This document shows positions 23,976-31,521 of a DNA stretch of 42,818 nt, one piece after another; the first letter of the stretch is position 1, and the number at the start of each line of letters is the position of its first letter. The notes under the pieces are model-generated. The model worked only from the letters and a program-made list of their open reading frames with translations. It was not told where the DNA came from and did not search any database. This DNA comes from Clostridia bacterium. Its GTDB lineage: Bacteria; Bacillota; Clostridia; Oscillospirales; CAG-272. The stretch is taken from positions 1 through 42,818 of the forward strand of contig JAGBAS010000087.1 in NCBI GenBank assembly GCA_017938885.1, given 5' to 3'. Made by a program: the position numbers and the translations under genes.

Positions 23976-25062
23976 ACGAGTCCCCGCCGCCTCTGCTTTT
24001 CTTTTTGAAGATCAGCTTTTTCTGTACGAGATAATTCGCCAGGAACATACAGATCTCGGTGAAGAGCTTGCAGACTGTGATGGGCAGGGGGGTCAGCTTC
24101 CAGAGATAGAGGATGCCCGTGTTGACGATCAGAATGGTGATCGCCAACAGCGCGTATTCTCCCGCCGTCTTCGGCGAGGGCCTGCGGTGAAAGACATAGC
24201 GGCAGTTGAGCAGGTAGTTGACGGTACCGCTGACCAAACGGGCAAGGATGTTGGCGATGAGGGCGAAGGACATCACCTCGGAGGCGGACAGGCCACGAAG
24301 CAGGAATATGAGGAGGATGAAGAGGAGATAGTCCACCAGAAAGGAGATCAAGGAACTCCCTGCGAACTTGAAAAGGCCCTTATAGACCAGCAGGGAATCA
24401 CGGATCACCCGAAAATGGCTGGTGGAATTTTGCTTATCCTCGTAGAGAGTGGCGATGGGGACTTCGGTAAAGCCCAGACGGCGGCGGGCAATGAAGGCCA
24501 GCACGCTCATTTCGTATTCGTAGCGATCACCTTCTACCCGAAGCAGCTCGGGGATCAGCTCGGCAGGAAAGACTCGGAGCCCTGTTTGGGTGTCCGAGAC
24601 CTTGGACTTGGTCAGCATATGGAAGAGCCAGCGTGTGACGGCGTTGCCGAAGCGAGAGCGCAGAGGCATCTTTTTGTTGACCTCACGGACGCCCAGCGTC
24701 ATGCCGACGGGATGCTCCTCGGCCTCGGACATGACCCGCTCCATATCAGCGGGACGGTGCTGACCGTCAGCATCCATGATGCCTACCAGGCGGATGCGGT
24801 CAAATTCATCGTCGGTCTTTTGGTTCTGCTCCAACACGTAGGCAAGCCCCGTTTTGATGCCGGCGCCCTTACCGCAGTTCTTTTCGTGGCGGAGCTGAAT
24901 GACCCGAGGGTCGAGGGCGCGGAAGACCAGATCGTAGGCATCACCGCTGCCGTCGTTGACCACGATGACCGAGTAGCCCAGATCCAACACGTCAGCGGCC
25001 AGACGGATCAGCCGCGTATCCGGGCGGTAGGCAGGAATGATGACGGTGTTGGGTCTACTCAC
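23974..25062 (-). CDS. Family 2 glycosyltransferase fused to a GtrA-like membrane domain
   Basis: A 362-residue fusion. Residues 1-220 are a GT-A fold GT2 domain with VVNDGSGD and the metal-binding DADGQH motif, plus the DTQTGLRVF segment common in polyprenyl-phosphate sugar synthases. Residues about 225-355 are a four-helix GtrA-type domain (LFKFAGSSLISFLVDYLLF, TVNYLLNCRYVF). Such fusions are thought to charge an undecaprenyl carrier with a sugar and flip it for cell-surface glycan decoration. The start is GTG at 25062, overlapping the upstream stop by 8 bp, with GGGGAGGTG just before it. It is the last gene of a three-gene operon. The sugar is unknown. Confidence 0.9.
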   Translation of the reverse strand: MSRPNTVIIPAYRPDTRLIRLAADVLDLGYSVIVVNDGSGDAYDLVFRALDPRVIQLRHEKNCGKGAGIKTGLAYVLEQNQKTDDEFDRIRLVGIMDADGQHRPADMERVMSEAEEHPVGMTLGVREVNKKMPLRSRFGNAVTRWLFHMLTKSKVSDTQTGLRVFPAELIPELLRVEGDRYEYEMSVLAFIARRRLGFTEVPIATLYEDKQNSTSHFRVIRDSLLVYKGLFKFAGSSLISFLVDYLLFILLIFLLRGLSASEVMSFALIANILARLVSGTVNYLLNCRYVFHRRPSPKTAGEYALLAITILIVNTGILYLWKLTPLPITVCKLFTEICMFLANYLVQKKLIFKKKSRGGGDS

Positions 25063-25501
25063 AGTTGGACACCTCCCCTCGGCTGTGCTTGTGTGTTCGG
25101 ATCAGATGGACCAGCTCCCATACTGTGGCGGCGGCAAGAAAGCCCCATCCCATGATCCGGTAGATGCGATCCAGATCGGTAAAACGCCCCGAAATATTGA
25201 CGATGCCGCGGAACAGGCATCCCACCGTCCAGGCCGCAAGCCCCGAATTCCATAGATTGAAGGCGGGACGGGAGACGTGGCGGTACAGAGGGGTCAGATA
25301 CCCCAAAAGCGCGGGCAGGGCACAGCCAACCAAGGGCATGAGGAACATACAGCGCATATGGGTCGAGCTTGCACCGTGGGAAAAGCGTTCGTAGATCAGG
25401 GTAAATACCACGCAGAGCAGTGCCAGCGAAAGCCCGGTGACAAGGGCACGGCGCATACGGCGGCGAGCGGGCTCCAAGGCTTTAGTACCCGATGTAGACA
25501 A
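25055..25501 (-). CDS. Small four-helix membrane protein of the surface-glycan operon
   Basis: A 148-residue protein with four predicted membrane segments (about 19-36, 49-70, 84-100 and 114-133) and an Arg-rich N-terminus. The family is not recognised. The start is probably TTG at 25501: AGAGGTGAG lies about 6 bp upstream and would overlap the end of the preceding gene by 20 bp. An ATG at 25456 is the alternative but has a poor ribosome binding site. Tight packing with a glycosyltransferase downstream and a phosphodiester glycosidase upstream suggests a role in surface polymer biosynthesis. Confidence 0.75.
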   Translation of the reverse strand: MSTSGTKALEPARRRMRRALVTGLSLALLCVVFTLIYERFSHGASSTHMRCMFLMPLVGCALPALLGYLTPLYRHVSRPAFNLWNSGLAAWTVGCLFRGIVNISGRFTDLDRIYRIMGWGFLAAATVWELVHLIRTHKHSRGEVSNCE

Positions 25502-26549
25502 TGTCGCTCACCTCTCTTTCGTGAATATCGTTCCAGTTGGTGCAGGGGTTGTTCACCAATCGGCCGTTGAAATACATGGTCGCAGAGCCGCCGCCGTCCA
25601 GATTGTAGGCAGTTTCAGCGCCCAGCTCCCGAAGCACCTGTGCCAGCTCGAGCAGAGTCGGACCCTTGCTTTCATCGGTACGTCCGTCGGCAACCACGAA
25701 CAGGTAGTGACATTTTCCCAGATAGGCGATGGCGGTACGGGGATTGCCGCTTGGATTGGAGACCCCCACCTCGGTGTCGGCGTCTACCGCGATCTTTCCG
25801 CCCTTGATGAGGGTGGGGCCGAAGGCAAAGACCTGCATGGCACCCATAGAGGCCAGATCGCTGATGGAGGTGGTCTGCTCGTCAAAAGGAAGCAGTGAGC
25901 CATCCCAGAGAATGGCCAGATCCTCAAAGTATTTCCGCCGTTTATCATCGGTGGGGCGGAGGCTTTGGCGGTAGATGATTCCGTTTCGAATGACGTAGCC
26001 CTTCTCGTTGGCCCCGTAGAAGTCGCCGTTGATGGCGAGGATGGCACCTACCCGTCGGGCTTGCACCGAGGTTTTTTCCTTGATATTGAGGCCGTAGGCG
26101 TCCTTGGCCAGGGCAGTCTTGAGGTAAGCGGGCTCCGAGAGCTTGATCTCAGCCACGTGAAAGTTGGAGCCGTAGCGGCGGATGGTGGTAATGGTGATGG
26201 AGATGTGCTCGTCCAGGTAGCTGTTCTCGGTGATGATGGGGTACTCCACGGCGGGCACGGTGACGGCTTCGGTAGTGGATTCTCCATCGGTTTCGCTCTC
26301 GGGAGGCTCCTTGTCGGGCTCGTCCGAGGGGAGGGTCAGGATATAGACGGGCTCGCTTTCGGGTTCAGTCGGAGGCTCCGGATCAGCGGGATGGGTGAAT
26401 TTGGAGAAGTCAATGGTATCAAAGGCTTCGGGTTCTTCCATCTCGCGGGGGATGACGAAGACCGCCAGCAGAGACCAGGCGAAAAATAGGGTCAAAGCCG
26501 TGCCAAAGCAGGCCGCATAGGCAAAGGGCTTCGAGAAAAAGCGCTTCAT
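25482..26549 (-). CDS. Membrane-anchored phosphodiester glycosidase (NAGPA domain)
   Basis: The 355-residue protein has a basic N-terminus and one membrane anchor (about 9-33), a Pro/Glu/Thr linker to about 95, and a NAGPA/DUF2233-type catalytic domain. The family signatures INGDFYG, SGNPRTAIAYLG and NLDGGGSATMYFNG are all clear. The founding enzyme uncovers mannose-6-phosphate by removing GlcNAc from a phosphodiester; bacterial members act on extracellular glycans and phosphodiester-linked sugars. The ATG at 26549 follows AAAGGAG by 6 bp; the longer frame to 26663 has no ribosome binding site. It is the first gene of the operon and would act outside the membrane. Confidence 0.88.
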   Translation of the reverse strand: MKRFFSKPFAYAACFGTALTLFFAWSLLAVFVIPREMEEPEAFDTIDFSKFTHPADPEPPTEPESEPVYILTLPSDEPDKEPPESETDGESTTEAVTVPAVEYPIITENSYLDEHISITITTIRRYGSNFHVAEIKLSEPAYLKTALAKDAYGLNIKEKTSVQARRVGAILAINGDFYGANEKGYVIRNGIIYRQSLRPTDDKRRKYFEDLAILWDGSLLPFDEQTTSISDLASMGAMQVFAFGPTLIKGGKIAVDADTEVGVSNPSGNPRTAIAYLGKCHYLFVVADGRTDESKGPTLLELAQVLRELGAETAYNLDGGGSATMYFNGRLVNNPCTNWNDIHEREVSDIVYIGY

Positions 26550-26694
26550 GGCGTCTCCTTTCACAGAATGATCTGCTATTATGATACTCCCGAGATATGC
26601 CCTGGAAAAGAACAAATTGTGCTGATCCTGTGAATTTTGGGGACTATTGTCGCAGAACTTCACATTCGGTTCGCAAATATTTACAATTAATGGG

Positions 26695-26723
26695 TTGCGT
26701 CCTGCGCGGAAATGCGGTATAAT
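26695..26723 (+). promoter_or_regulatory. Sigma-A promoter for the DUF5685/DnaJ operon
   Basis: TTGCGT (26695-26700) and TATAAT (26718-26723), spacer 17 bp, 29 bp before the start codon. Confidence 0.8.
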
Positions 26724-26752
26724 AAACTATCTATGGGAAAGGAGCGGTCATC

Positions 26753-27649
26753 ATGTACGGTTACGTGCGTACCCATGCCCCTGAGCTGAAGGTCCGACAG
26801 CAGGAATACTACCGCGCCGTCTATTGTGGTTTGTGCCGTACCATGGGCAAGTGTACGGGACAATGCTCCCGCATGACCCTTTCCTACGACTTTACCTTTT
26901 TTGCCCTGGTGCGTATGGCACTGACGGGGGAGCGGATCGAGGTCAAGCCCCGCCGCTGTCTCGCCCATCCTACCCGCAAGCGTCCCATGGCTGAGCCGAA
27001 TGACGACCTCGCCCTCTGCGCCTGCACCTCGGCCATCCTGGCCTACCACAAGATCCGCGACGACCTCCGCGACGAGCGGGGCATGAAGCGTACCGCCGCC
27101 ACGGTGGCCGCTCCCTTCGTGGGCTCCATCCGCCGCCGCGCCATGAAGCGGGGCTACACCGACGCCGACCGCCGCGTGGACGTCGCTATGCGAAGGCTCT
27201 GCGAGCTGGAGGCCTCCCGTCCCCCTTCGGTGGATGAACCCGCTACCCTTTTCGGGGAGCTGATGGCCGCCCTCTTGGGCTACGGTCTGGAGGGAAACCT
27301 TGCCAAATTGGCGCATACCATTGGTCTCCACGTGGGACGGTGGGTGTATATTCTGGACGCGATCGACGATTTTGCCGAGGATGTCAAGTCCAACCGCTAC
27401 AATCCCCTGGCCTGCCTGTACGGAGACCCGGCCATGACCGAGCTTTCCCCTGAAAAGCGGGAGAGCCTGAAGATCGCTCTTCTGAACGAGCTTGCCGAGC
27501 TGGAGCGGGCCTTTGATCTGCTGGATACGGCGGATGATCCCGATCTTTCGGGTATTCTCTCCAACATCCTCTACCTCGGTATGCCACGTGAGGCCGAGCG
27601 GGTGCTGTTCGGTACGAATTCCCCCGAAAAGACGCCTGAAAATCCTTGA
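26753..27649 (+). CDS. DUF5685-like cysteine-containing helical protein
   Basis: A 298-residue, probably soluble, mostly helical protein that resembles the DUF5685 family. The N-terminus has YCGLCRTMGKCTGQC (C25, C28, C34, C38), followed by a conserved-looking LSYDFTFFALVRMAL and later cysteines near CLAHP and LCACTSA, suggesting a metal site. A C-terminal DAIDDFAEDVKSNRYNPL acidic stretch resembles the Asp-rich motif seen in all-helical prenyl-binding folds, but no enzyme is claimed. AAGGAG precedes the ATG by 9 bp. It is followed 27 bp later by a J-domain protein that also has a Cys-rich tail, an arrangement that hints at a shared maturation or assembly role. Confidence 0.8.
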   Translation: MYGYVRTHAPELKVRQQEYYRAVYCGLCRTMGKCTGQCSRMTLSYDFTFFALVRMALTGERIEVKPRRCLAHPTRKRPMAEPNDDLALCACTSAILAYHKIRDDLRDERGMKRTAATVAAPFVGSIRRRAMKRGYTDADRRVDVAMRRLCELEASRPPSVDEPATLFGELMAALLGYGLEGNLAKLAHTIGLHVGRWVYILDAIDDFAEDVKSNRYNPLACLYGDPAMTELSPEKRESLKIALLNELAELERAFDLLDTADDPDLSGILSNILYLGMPREAERVLFGTNSPEKTPENP

Positions 27650-27676
27650 AAACACCTTGAAAGGTAACCATATACC

Positions 27677-28321
27677 ATGAACGATCCCTACAAGATCCTT
27701 GGCGTGTCCCCCACCGCCACCGACGATGAGGTCAAGGCCGCCTACCGCGCCTTGGCTCGGAAATACCATCCCGACAAGTACCGCGACAGCGACCTGGCCG
27801 AGATGGCGGGGGAAAAGATGAAGGAGATCAACGCTGCCTACGACGAGATCCAGAAGATCCGCGCGGGCAAAGCCACGGGCCAGGGCGGAGGCTATGGCTC
27901 TGCCTACGGTGGACAGACCTACGGAGGTTCCTACGGCGGTCAGACCTACGGGCAGGCCCACCACAGCGGCGACCCTTATATCACCGCCCGCCAGCTCATC
28001 AATCTCCGCCGTGTCGCCGAGGCCGCCCAAGTGCTGTCTACCGTACCCGAGTCCGAGCGAGGCGCCGAGTGGCACTTTCTCATGGGCTGTGTCGCGGTCA
28101 ACCGCGGCCACTACGTGGACGCCCAACAATTCTTCGATACCGCCTGCGGTATGGACCCGAACAACGCTGAGTACCGCGACGCCCGGGAGAGGCTCCGCAA
28201 CCGCGGAAACGGCTTCGGCTCGGGACAGTCTACCCACACCTCCTCCTGCTCGGTCTGCGATATCTGCTCGGCGCTCATCTGCGCCGACTGCTGCTGTGAT
28301 ACCGCCCGCTGCTGCTGTTGA
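27677..28321 (+). CDS. J-domain protein with TPR-like region and cysteine-rich tail
   Basis: The 214-residue product starts with a complete J domain (about 1-60; HPD at 31-33), which would stimulate a DnaK-type ATPase. A Gly/Tyr/Gln-rich linker (about 70-100, GGQTYGG repeats) leads to a TPR-like helical pair (about 105-175, [27 protein letters not shown]). The last 24 residues contain ten cysteines, including CCC twice, unlike the zinc fingers of classical DnaJ. It is not the housekeeping DnaJ, which would be longer with CxxCxGxG repeats. A Cys-rich tail could bind a metal cluster or be lipid-modified. The ribosome binding site is weak (AAAGG). The next gene starts 5 bp after the stop. Confidence 0.88.
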   Translation: MNDPYKILGVSPTATDDEVKAAYRALARKYHPDKYRDSDLAEMAGEKMKEINAAYDEIQKIRAGKATGQGGGYGSAYGGQTYGGSYGGQTYGQAHHSGDPYITARQLINLRRVAEAAQVLSTVPESERGAEWHFLMGCVAVNRGHYVDAQQFFDTACGMDPNNAEYRDARERLRNRGNGFGSGQSTHTSSCSVCDICSALICADCCCDTARCCC

Positions 28322-28326
28322 CCGCC

Positions 28327-28944
28327 ATGAAACCATCCAATCAAACCAATCAAAACCCCCCGCCCCGCCGCACCCGCCGCTCCCGTACCACCCGCCGCAT
28401 CGCCATGTGCGCGGTTCTCTGTGCCCTTTCGGTGGTCATGCTGGGGCTGGGCGCTCTGATCGAGGTCATCGACATTACCGCCGCCGCCGTGGCATCCTTG
28501 GCTCTGCTCCCCATCCTGCTCTGCTACGGTGCGAGGTACGCCTGGCTTTCCTACGCCGTCACGGGGGTGCTGGGGGTTCTGCTCATGCCCCAAAGCCTGG
28601 GTGCCTGGATGTTCGCGGGGCTGACGGGCTTTTACCCCATCGTCAAGCAAAGGCTGGACCGCCTTCCCCGTGTCCTCAGCTGGCTCGTCAAGCTCCTGCT
28701 CCTGACAGCGGTGCTGCTTTTGTACCTCGCCGTCTTTTATTTCGTCATGCTGGGCGGGGAGGGAAGCCTCCTCGACGCCTTCCTCGGAGGTTTTGGGGAA
28801 TCCGACGGGAAGCCGATTATTGCCTGGGTCACCATCGGCCTATCGGTATTCACCTACGTTCTGTTCGATCTGCTCATCGACCGCCTGCTGATCCTGTACT
28901 ACATCAAATGGCAGAAGCGGGTGGAGCGGTGGATGAAGCCTTGA
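28327..28944 (+). CDS. Multi-spanning membrane protein, function unknown
   Basis: A 205-residue protein with a basic, Pro/Arg-rich cytoplasmic N-terminus (about 24 residues) and about five membrane helices; a loop near the C-terminus contains GEGSLLDAF and GESDGKP. Size and spacing recall ECF-transporter substrate subunits or DUF2232-like proteins, but no diagnostic motif is visible. The ATG at 28327 is chosen although a TTG overlaps the previous stop; neither has a clear ribosome binding site, so coupling to the J-domain gene is likely. It completes the operon that starts at 26753. Confidence 0.78.
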   Translation: MKPSNQTNQNPPPRRTRRSRTTRRIAMCAVLCALSVVMLGLGALIEVIDITAAAVASLALLPILLCYGARYAWLSYAVTGVLGVLLMPQSLGAWMFAGLTGFYPIVKQRLDRLPRVLSWLVKLLLLTAVLLLYLAVFYFVMLGGEGSLLDAFLGGFGESDGKPIIAWVTIGLSVFTYVLFDLLIDRLLILYYIKWQKRVERWMKP

Positions 28945-28952
28945 ATGACCCG

Positions 28953-28979
28953 AAAAAGCATCCTGCGGGGTGCTTTTTT
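28953..28979 (+). terminator. Rho-independent terminator after the DnaJ operon
   Basis: AAAAAGCATCC and GGGGTGCTTTTTT pair around a 3-nt loop with one G-U pair. Confidence 0.9.
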
Positions 28980-29109
28980 CGTGGACAGCGCAGGAATACC
29001 GCAGTCAGAGATGCAAGAATCACGCTTTATGCCCCATGAGAAATGCGCGTTTTCACGCAAACCGAGAATTCGATTGTTAAAAGAGTAGAGAAATTATTCC
29101 CAAAACCTA

Positions 29110-29138
29110 TTGACAAATCGTTCAAAATGGTGTATAAT
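29110..29138 (+). promoter_or_regulatory. Sigma-A promoter for the duplicated membrane protein pair
   Basis: TTGACA (29110-29115) and TATAAT (29133-29138) with a 17-bp spacer, a full consensus match. Confidence 0.93.
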
Positions 29139-29197
29139 AATTACAGAAAGCAGTCAAAAGACCGCAAGAAAGACTCGGATTTTGGAAGGAGTCCCTT

Positions 29198-29833
29198 ATG
29201 AATCACCCCTACGGCGAGCCTACCGCCCCGACCTACCGCCCCGAAAAGCCCAACCACGTCAAAACAGGGGTCAAGACCTTGTTCTTCCTGGTCATTTTCC
29301 ACGCTGTGACCTGGCTCTTGTACGTTCTGTTCATGAGTCCCATTGAGAATCAGATGATCCTGGACGAGCATGAGCCCGAGTACCGCTTCGTCATGTTCGG
29401 CTTCTCCTTCGTGACCCTTCTGGTCATCGCCATCATCATGACGGTGTTCTACTTTAAGAACGGCGACCGTAAGCGCGCCTATCTGGCCGCCACCTCTGCC
29501 GAGGTGCGGGGAGCCGAAAACGTCCCTGAGGGGGAGCGCCGCTATCGCAAGCTCGCTCTGACCGAGGCCATCATATCCGTCGCCGTTACTGCCGTTCTGT
29601 GGCTGCTCCCCGCCGGCTTCTATACCGCCGCTCTGAACGCCTCGGGTATGGGGTACGGCTACGGGAGTGCCTGGGGCATCGAGACCTTTTTTACGGGGAT
29701 CATTGGGTTTTTCCAGCCCTTTCAGAATGCTTGGGTGGGAATGCTGATGGCTCTGGCCATCCTGTTCTGCTTCCACTATTTCGGGCGGTTGTTCTCCCAC
29801 AAGAGCTGGGCGTCGAACCGCATCCGCCGCTGA
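29198..29833 (+). CDS. Four-helix membrane protein, tandem paralogue 1
   Basis: A 211-residue protein with a Pro-rich cytoplasmic N-terminus (PTYRPEKPNHVKTGVKTL) and four membrane segments (about 26-48, 64-88, 122-148 and 174-200). The central cytoplasmic loop reads FYFKNGDRKRAYLAATSAE, and the end reads HYFGR-FSHKSWASNRIRR. The next gene has the same plan and matching motifs throughout, so the pair arose by duplication. The family is not recognised. AAGGAG lies about 8 bp before the ATG. A consensus promoter suggests steady, strong transcription. Confidence 0.82.
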   Translation: MNHPYGEPTAPTYRPEKPNHVKTGVKTLFFLVIFHAVTWLLYVLFMSPIENQMILDEHEPEYRFVMFGFSFVTLLVIAIIMTVFYFKNGDRKRAYLAATSAEVRGAENVPEGERRYRKLALTEAIISVAVTAVLWLLPAGFYTAALNASGMGYGYGSAWGIETFFTGIIGFFQPFQNAWVGMLMALAILFCFHYFGRLFSHKSWASNRIRR

Positions 29834-29867
29834 TCCTACCGCTGCCGCACCGCGAAAGGAGACTGCC

Positions 29868-30494
29868 ATGGATCAACAAACGCTCGTAACTCCTTACGTA
29901 CCCGAAAAGCCCGCCTATATCCGTACCGCCGTAAAGACCCTGATCTCCCTCCTCATCTTCCATGGTCTGAGTCTGCTCTTTCACTTCATGGTCATGGGCA
30001 ATTCGGATCCCTACACCATGTCCAGTGATGCCGCCGGCCGTATCCCTACGGCCATGTTCCTGTTCAGTATAGTCGCTCTTTTCGTGCTGGGGGATATCCT
30101 GGTGGGGATCTACTTCAAGGACGGTAAGCGCAAGCGTGCCTTTCTGGAGGCCACCTCCGCCGAGAAGCAGGGGGAGGTGGGCGCGGCCGAGGGCCATGCC
30201 CGCTACCGCAGGTTGGCCTTCACCGAGGCTCTGGTCTGTACCCTCACCACCGCCACTCTGTGGCTGATCCCCACCCTGATCTATACGGTGGCTCTGGCCA
30301 CGTCGGGCCGAGGCTACGGATACACCGAGGCCTCCATCTTCGAGAAGCTTTTCGTAGGCTTCATTGGCCTGTGCGAGCCCTTCCGGAACGCCTGGCTCGG
30401 CTGGCTGATCGGGGTGGTCTTTATGTTCCTGTTCTACTACTTTGGCCGCGTGCTGTCCCATAACCGCTGGGAGGCCGAGCGCATCCGCCGCTGA
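29868..30494 (+). CDS. Four-helix membrane protein, tandem paralogue 2
   Basis: A 208-residue paralogue of the preceding protein. It shares VPEKPAYIRTAVKTL, IYFKDGKRKRAFLEATSAEK, RYRRLAFTEAL, TLIYTVALATSGRGYGY and the ending YYFGRVLSHNRWEAERIRR, with four membrane segments at the same spacing. The strongest conservation is in the two cytoplasmic loops and the basic C-terminus, which suggests these bind something common. It has its own AAAGGAG and starts 34 bp after the first copy, so the two are cotranscribed. No terminator was seen before the family A element downstream. Confidence 0.82.
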   Translation: MDQQTLVTPYVPEKPAYIRTAVKTLISLLIFHGLSLLFHFMVMGNSDPYTMSSDAAGRIPTAMFLFSIVALFVLGDILVGIYFKDGKRKRAFLEATSAEKQGEVGAAEGHARYRRLAFTEALVCTLTTATLWLIPTLIYTVALATSGRGYGYTEASIFEKLFVGFIGLCEPFRNAWLGWLIGVVFMFLFYYFGRVLSHNRWEAERIRR

Positions 30495-30520
30495 GCTTTT
30501 TTTCGCTATTGTCATACATG

Positions 30521-30800
30521 CGCGATTATGGAAATTGCAGTTTATCGGTGGGTTTCCTCGTTACTTGCTTTCCCCAGCGGGGAAGGTGTCACGAAGTGAC
30601 GGATGAGGAGAGCGGGTTTGAATTTACAAGCGGGTGTATACGTAAAACCCTTGATACGCCAAGAAAAATCATATCCGATACCGAACCGTAATTTGCTCTC
30701 CTCATCCACCGCTTCGCGGTCCCCCGCATCCGCTTGCGGATGGCACCGCATGGGGAAGGCTAAAGGACGCGGTCACCTCACCGACAAACCCAAATTTGAA
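30521..30800. repeat. Palindromic intergenic element (family A, copy 5)
   Basis: It starts with AATTGCAGTTTATCGGTGGG and GGTTTCCTCG, has the core arms GGATGAGGAGAGC and GCTCTCCTCATCC plus GCCATCCGCAAGCGGATGC, and ends with ACCGACAAACCCAAATTTGAA at 30800. Read in reverse complement it matches the 3.5-kb copy. The next gene's ribosome binding site is only 24 bp beyond its right end. Confidence 0.87.
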
Positions 30801-30837
30801 TCACGATCTGATCATTTCCCCCGAAAGGAGCCACACC

Positions 30838-31461
30838 ATGAAACAGACTCCCAACACCCCCACCCCCGACAAGGTCAAGCCCAACACCCCGCAAAAGTAC
30901 GGCCACGCCCGCCGCGTCATTCCCATCCGCCGCCGTATCTGGCAGAGGGTGGCCATTCGCTGGCTGGTGCTTCTGGCCATCGGGGCGGCCTTTGCCCTGC
31001 TCTGCTATGTCTCGGCTCCCCGCTTCCGCAACCCCCGCGACCTCCAGCTCAGCATCGGCATGACCATGCTCATCTACTTTTTCATCGTCTGGCAGACCCA
31101 TACGTTGAAGAAGACCTTCTCCAGAGAATGGACGGGGAAGGTCGTAGGGCGCGAGGTGGTCAAGTATACGAAATACAGCAAGAGTCCTTTCAGCCGAAGA
31201 GTCGTCATGGCCACCAAGTGTATCTGGACCGTCGAAAAGGATGACGGTTATATCGATAAGATCCACATCGACACCGACGAGATCTGGGAGCGCTACTTCG
31301 ACCTCGGCGAGCGGGTGCGCTTCTACAAGAACGCAAAAATTCTGGTAAAAGCCAACCCCAAAGAGGATGACGAAAACCTCATGTGCCCCCTCTGCGGCGT
31401 CATGGTCCTGGAGCCTGTTTGTAAAGGCTGCGGCGTGGATTTTCGTGAAAAGGAAGAATAA
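30838..31461 (+). CDS. Membrane protein with C-terminal zinc-ribbon
   Basis: A 207-residue protein with a basic, Pro-rich N-terminus and two membrane helices (about 43-62 and 74-90). A cytoplasmic beta-rich domain of about 85 residues follows (WTGKVVGREVVKYTKYSKSP onward). The C-terminal zinc ribbon has C183, C186, C195 and C198 (CPLCG-x6-CKGCG). The middle domain resembles the sort of small beta-barrel found after paired helices, but the family is not recognised. The ATG at 30838 has AAAGGAG 7 bp upstream; the earlier in-frame ATG at 30796 overlaps the repeat end. Confidence 0.82.
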   Translation: MKQTPNTPTPDKVKPNTPQKYGHARRVIPIRRRIWQRVAIRWLVLLAIGAAFALLCYVSAPRFRNPRDLQLSIGMTMLIYFFIVWQTHTLKKTFSREWTGKVVGREVVKYTKYSKSPFSRRVVMATKCIWTVEKDDGYIDKIHIDTDEIWERYFDLGERVRFYKNAKILVKANPKEDDENLMCPLCGVMVLEPVCKGCGVDFREKEE

Positions 31462-31466
31462 AAGAT

Positions 31467-31496
31467 CGCCCCTCCCGAGACCCATCGGGAGGGGCG
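31467..31496. terminator. Perfect 12-bp hairpin between convergent genes
   Basis: CGCCCCTCCCGA and TCGGGAGGGGCG around a 6-nt loop. On the minus strand it is followed by ATCTTTTATT, so it mainly ends the minus-strand operon; on the plus strand AAAATTA follows. Confidence 0.85.
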
Positions 31497-31521
31497 AAAA
31501 TTATGGACTCAAGAGTCTCGG

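Noticed and set aside
30603..31244. Plus-strand open frame beginning inside the family A repeat
   Set aside because: It is a different frame from the zinc-ribbon membrane protein and reads through repeat DNA with no ribosome binding site.
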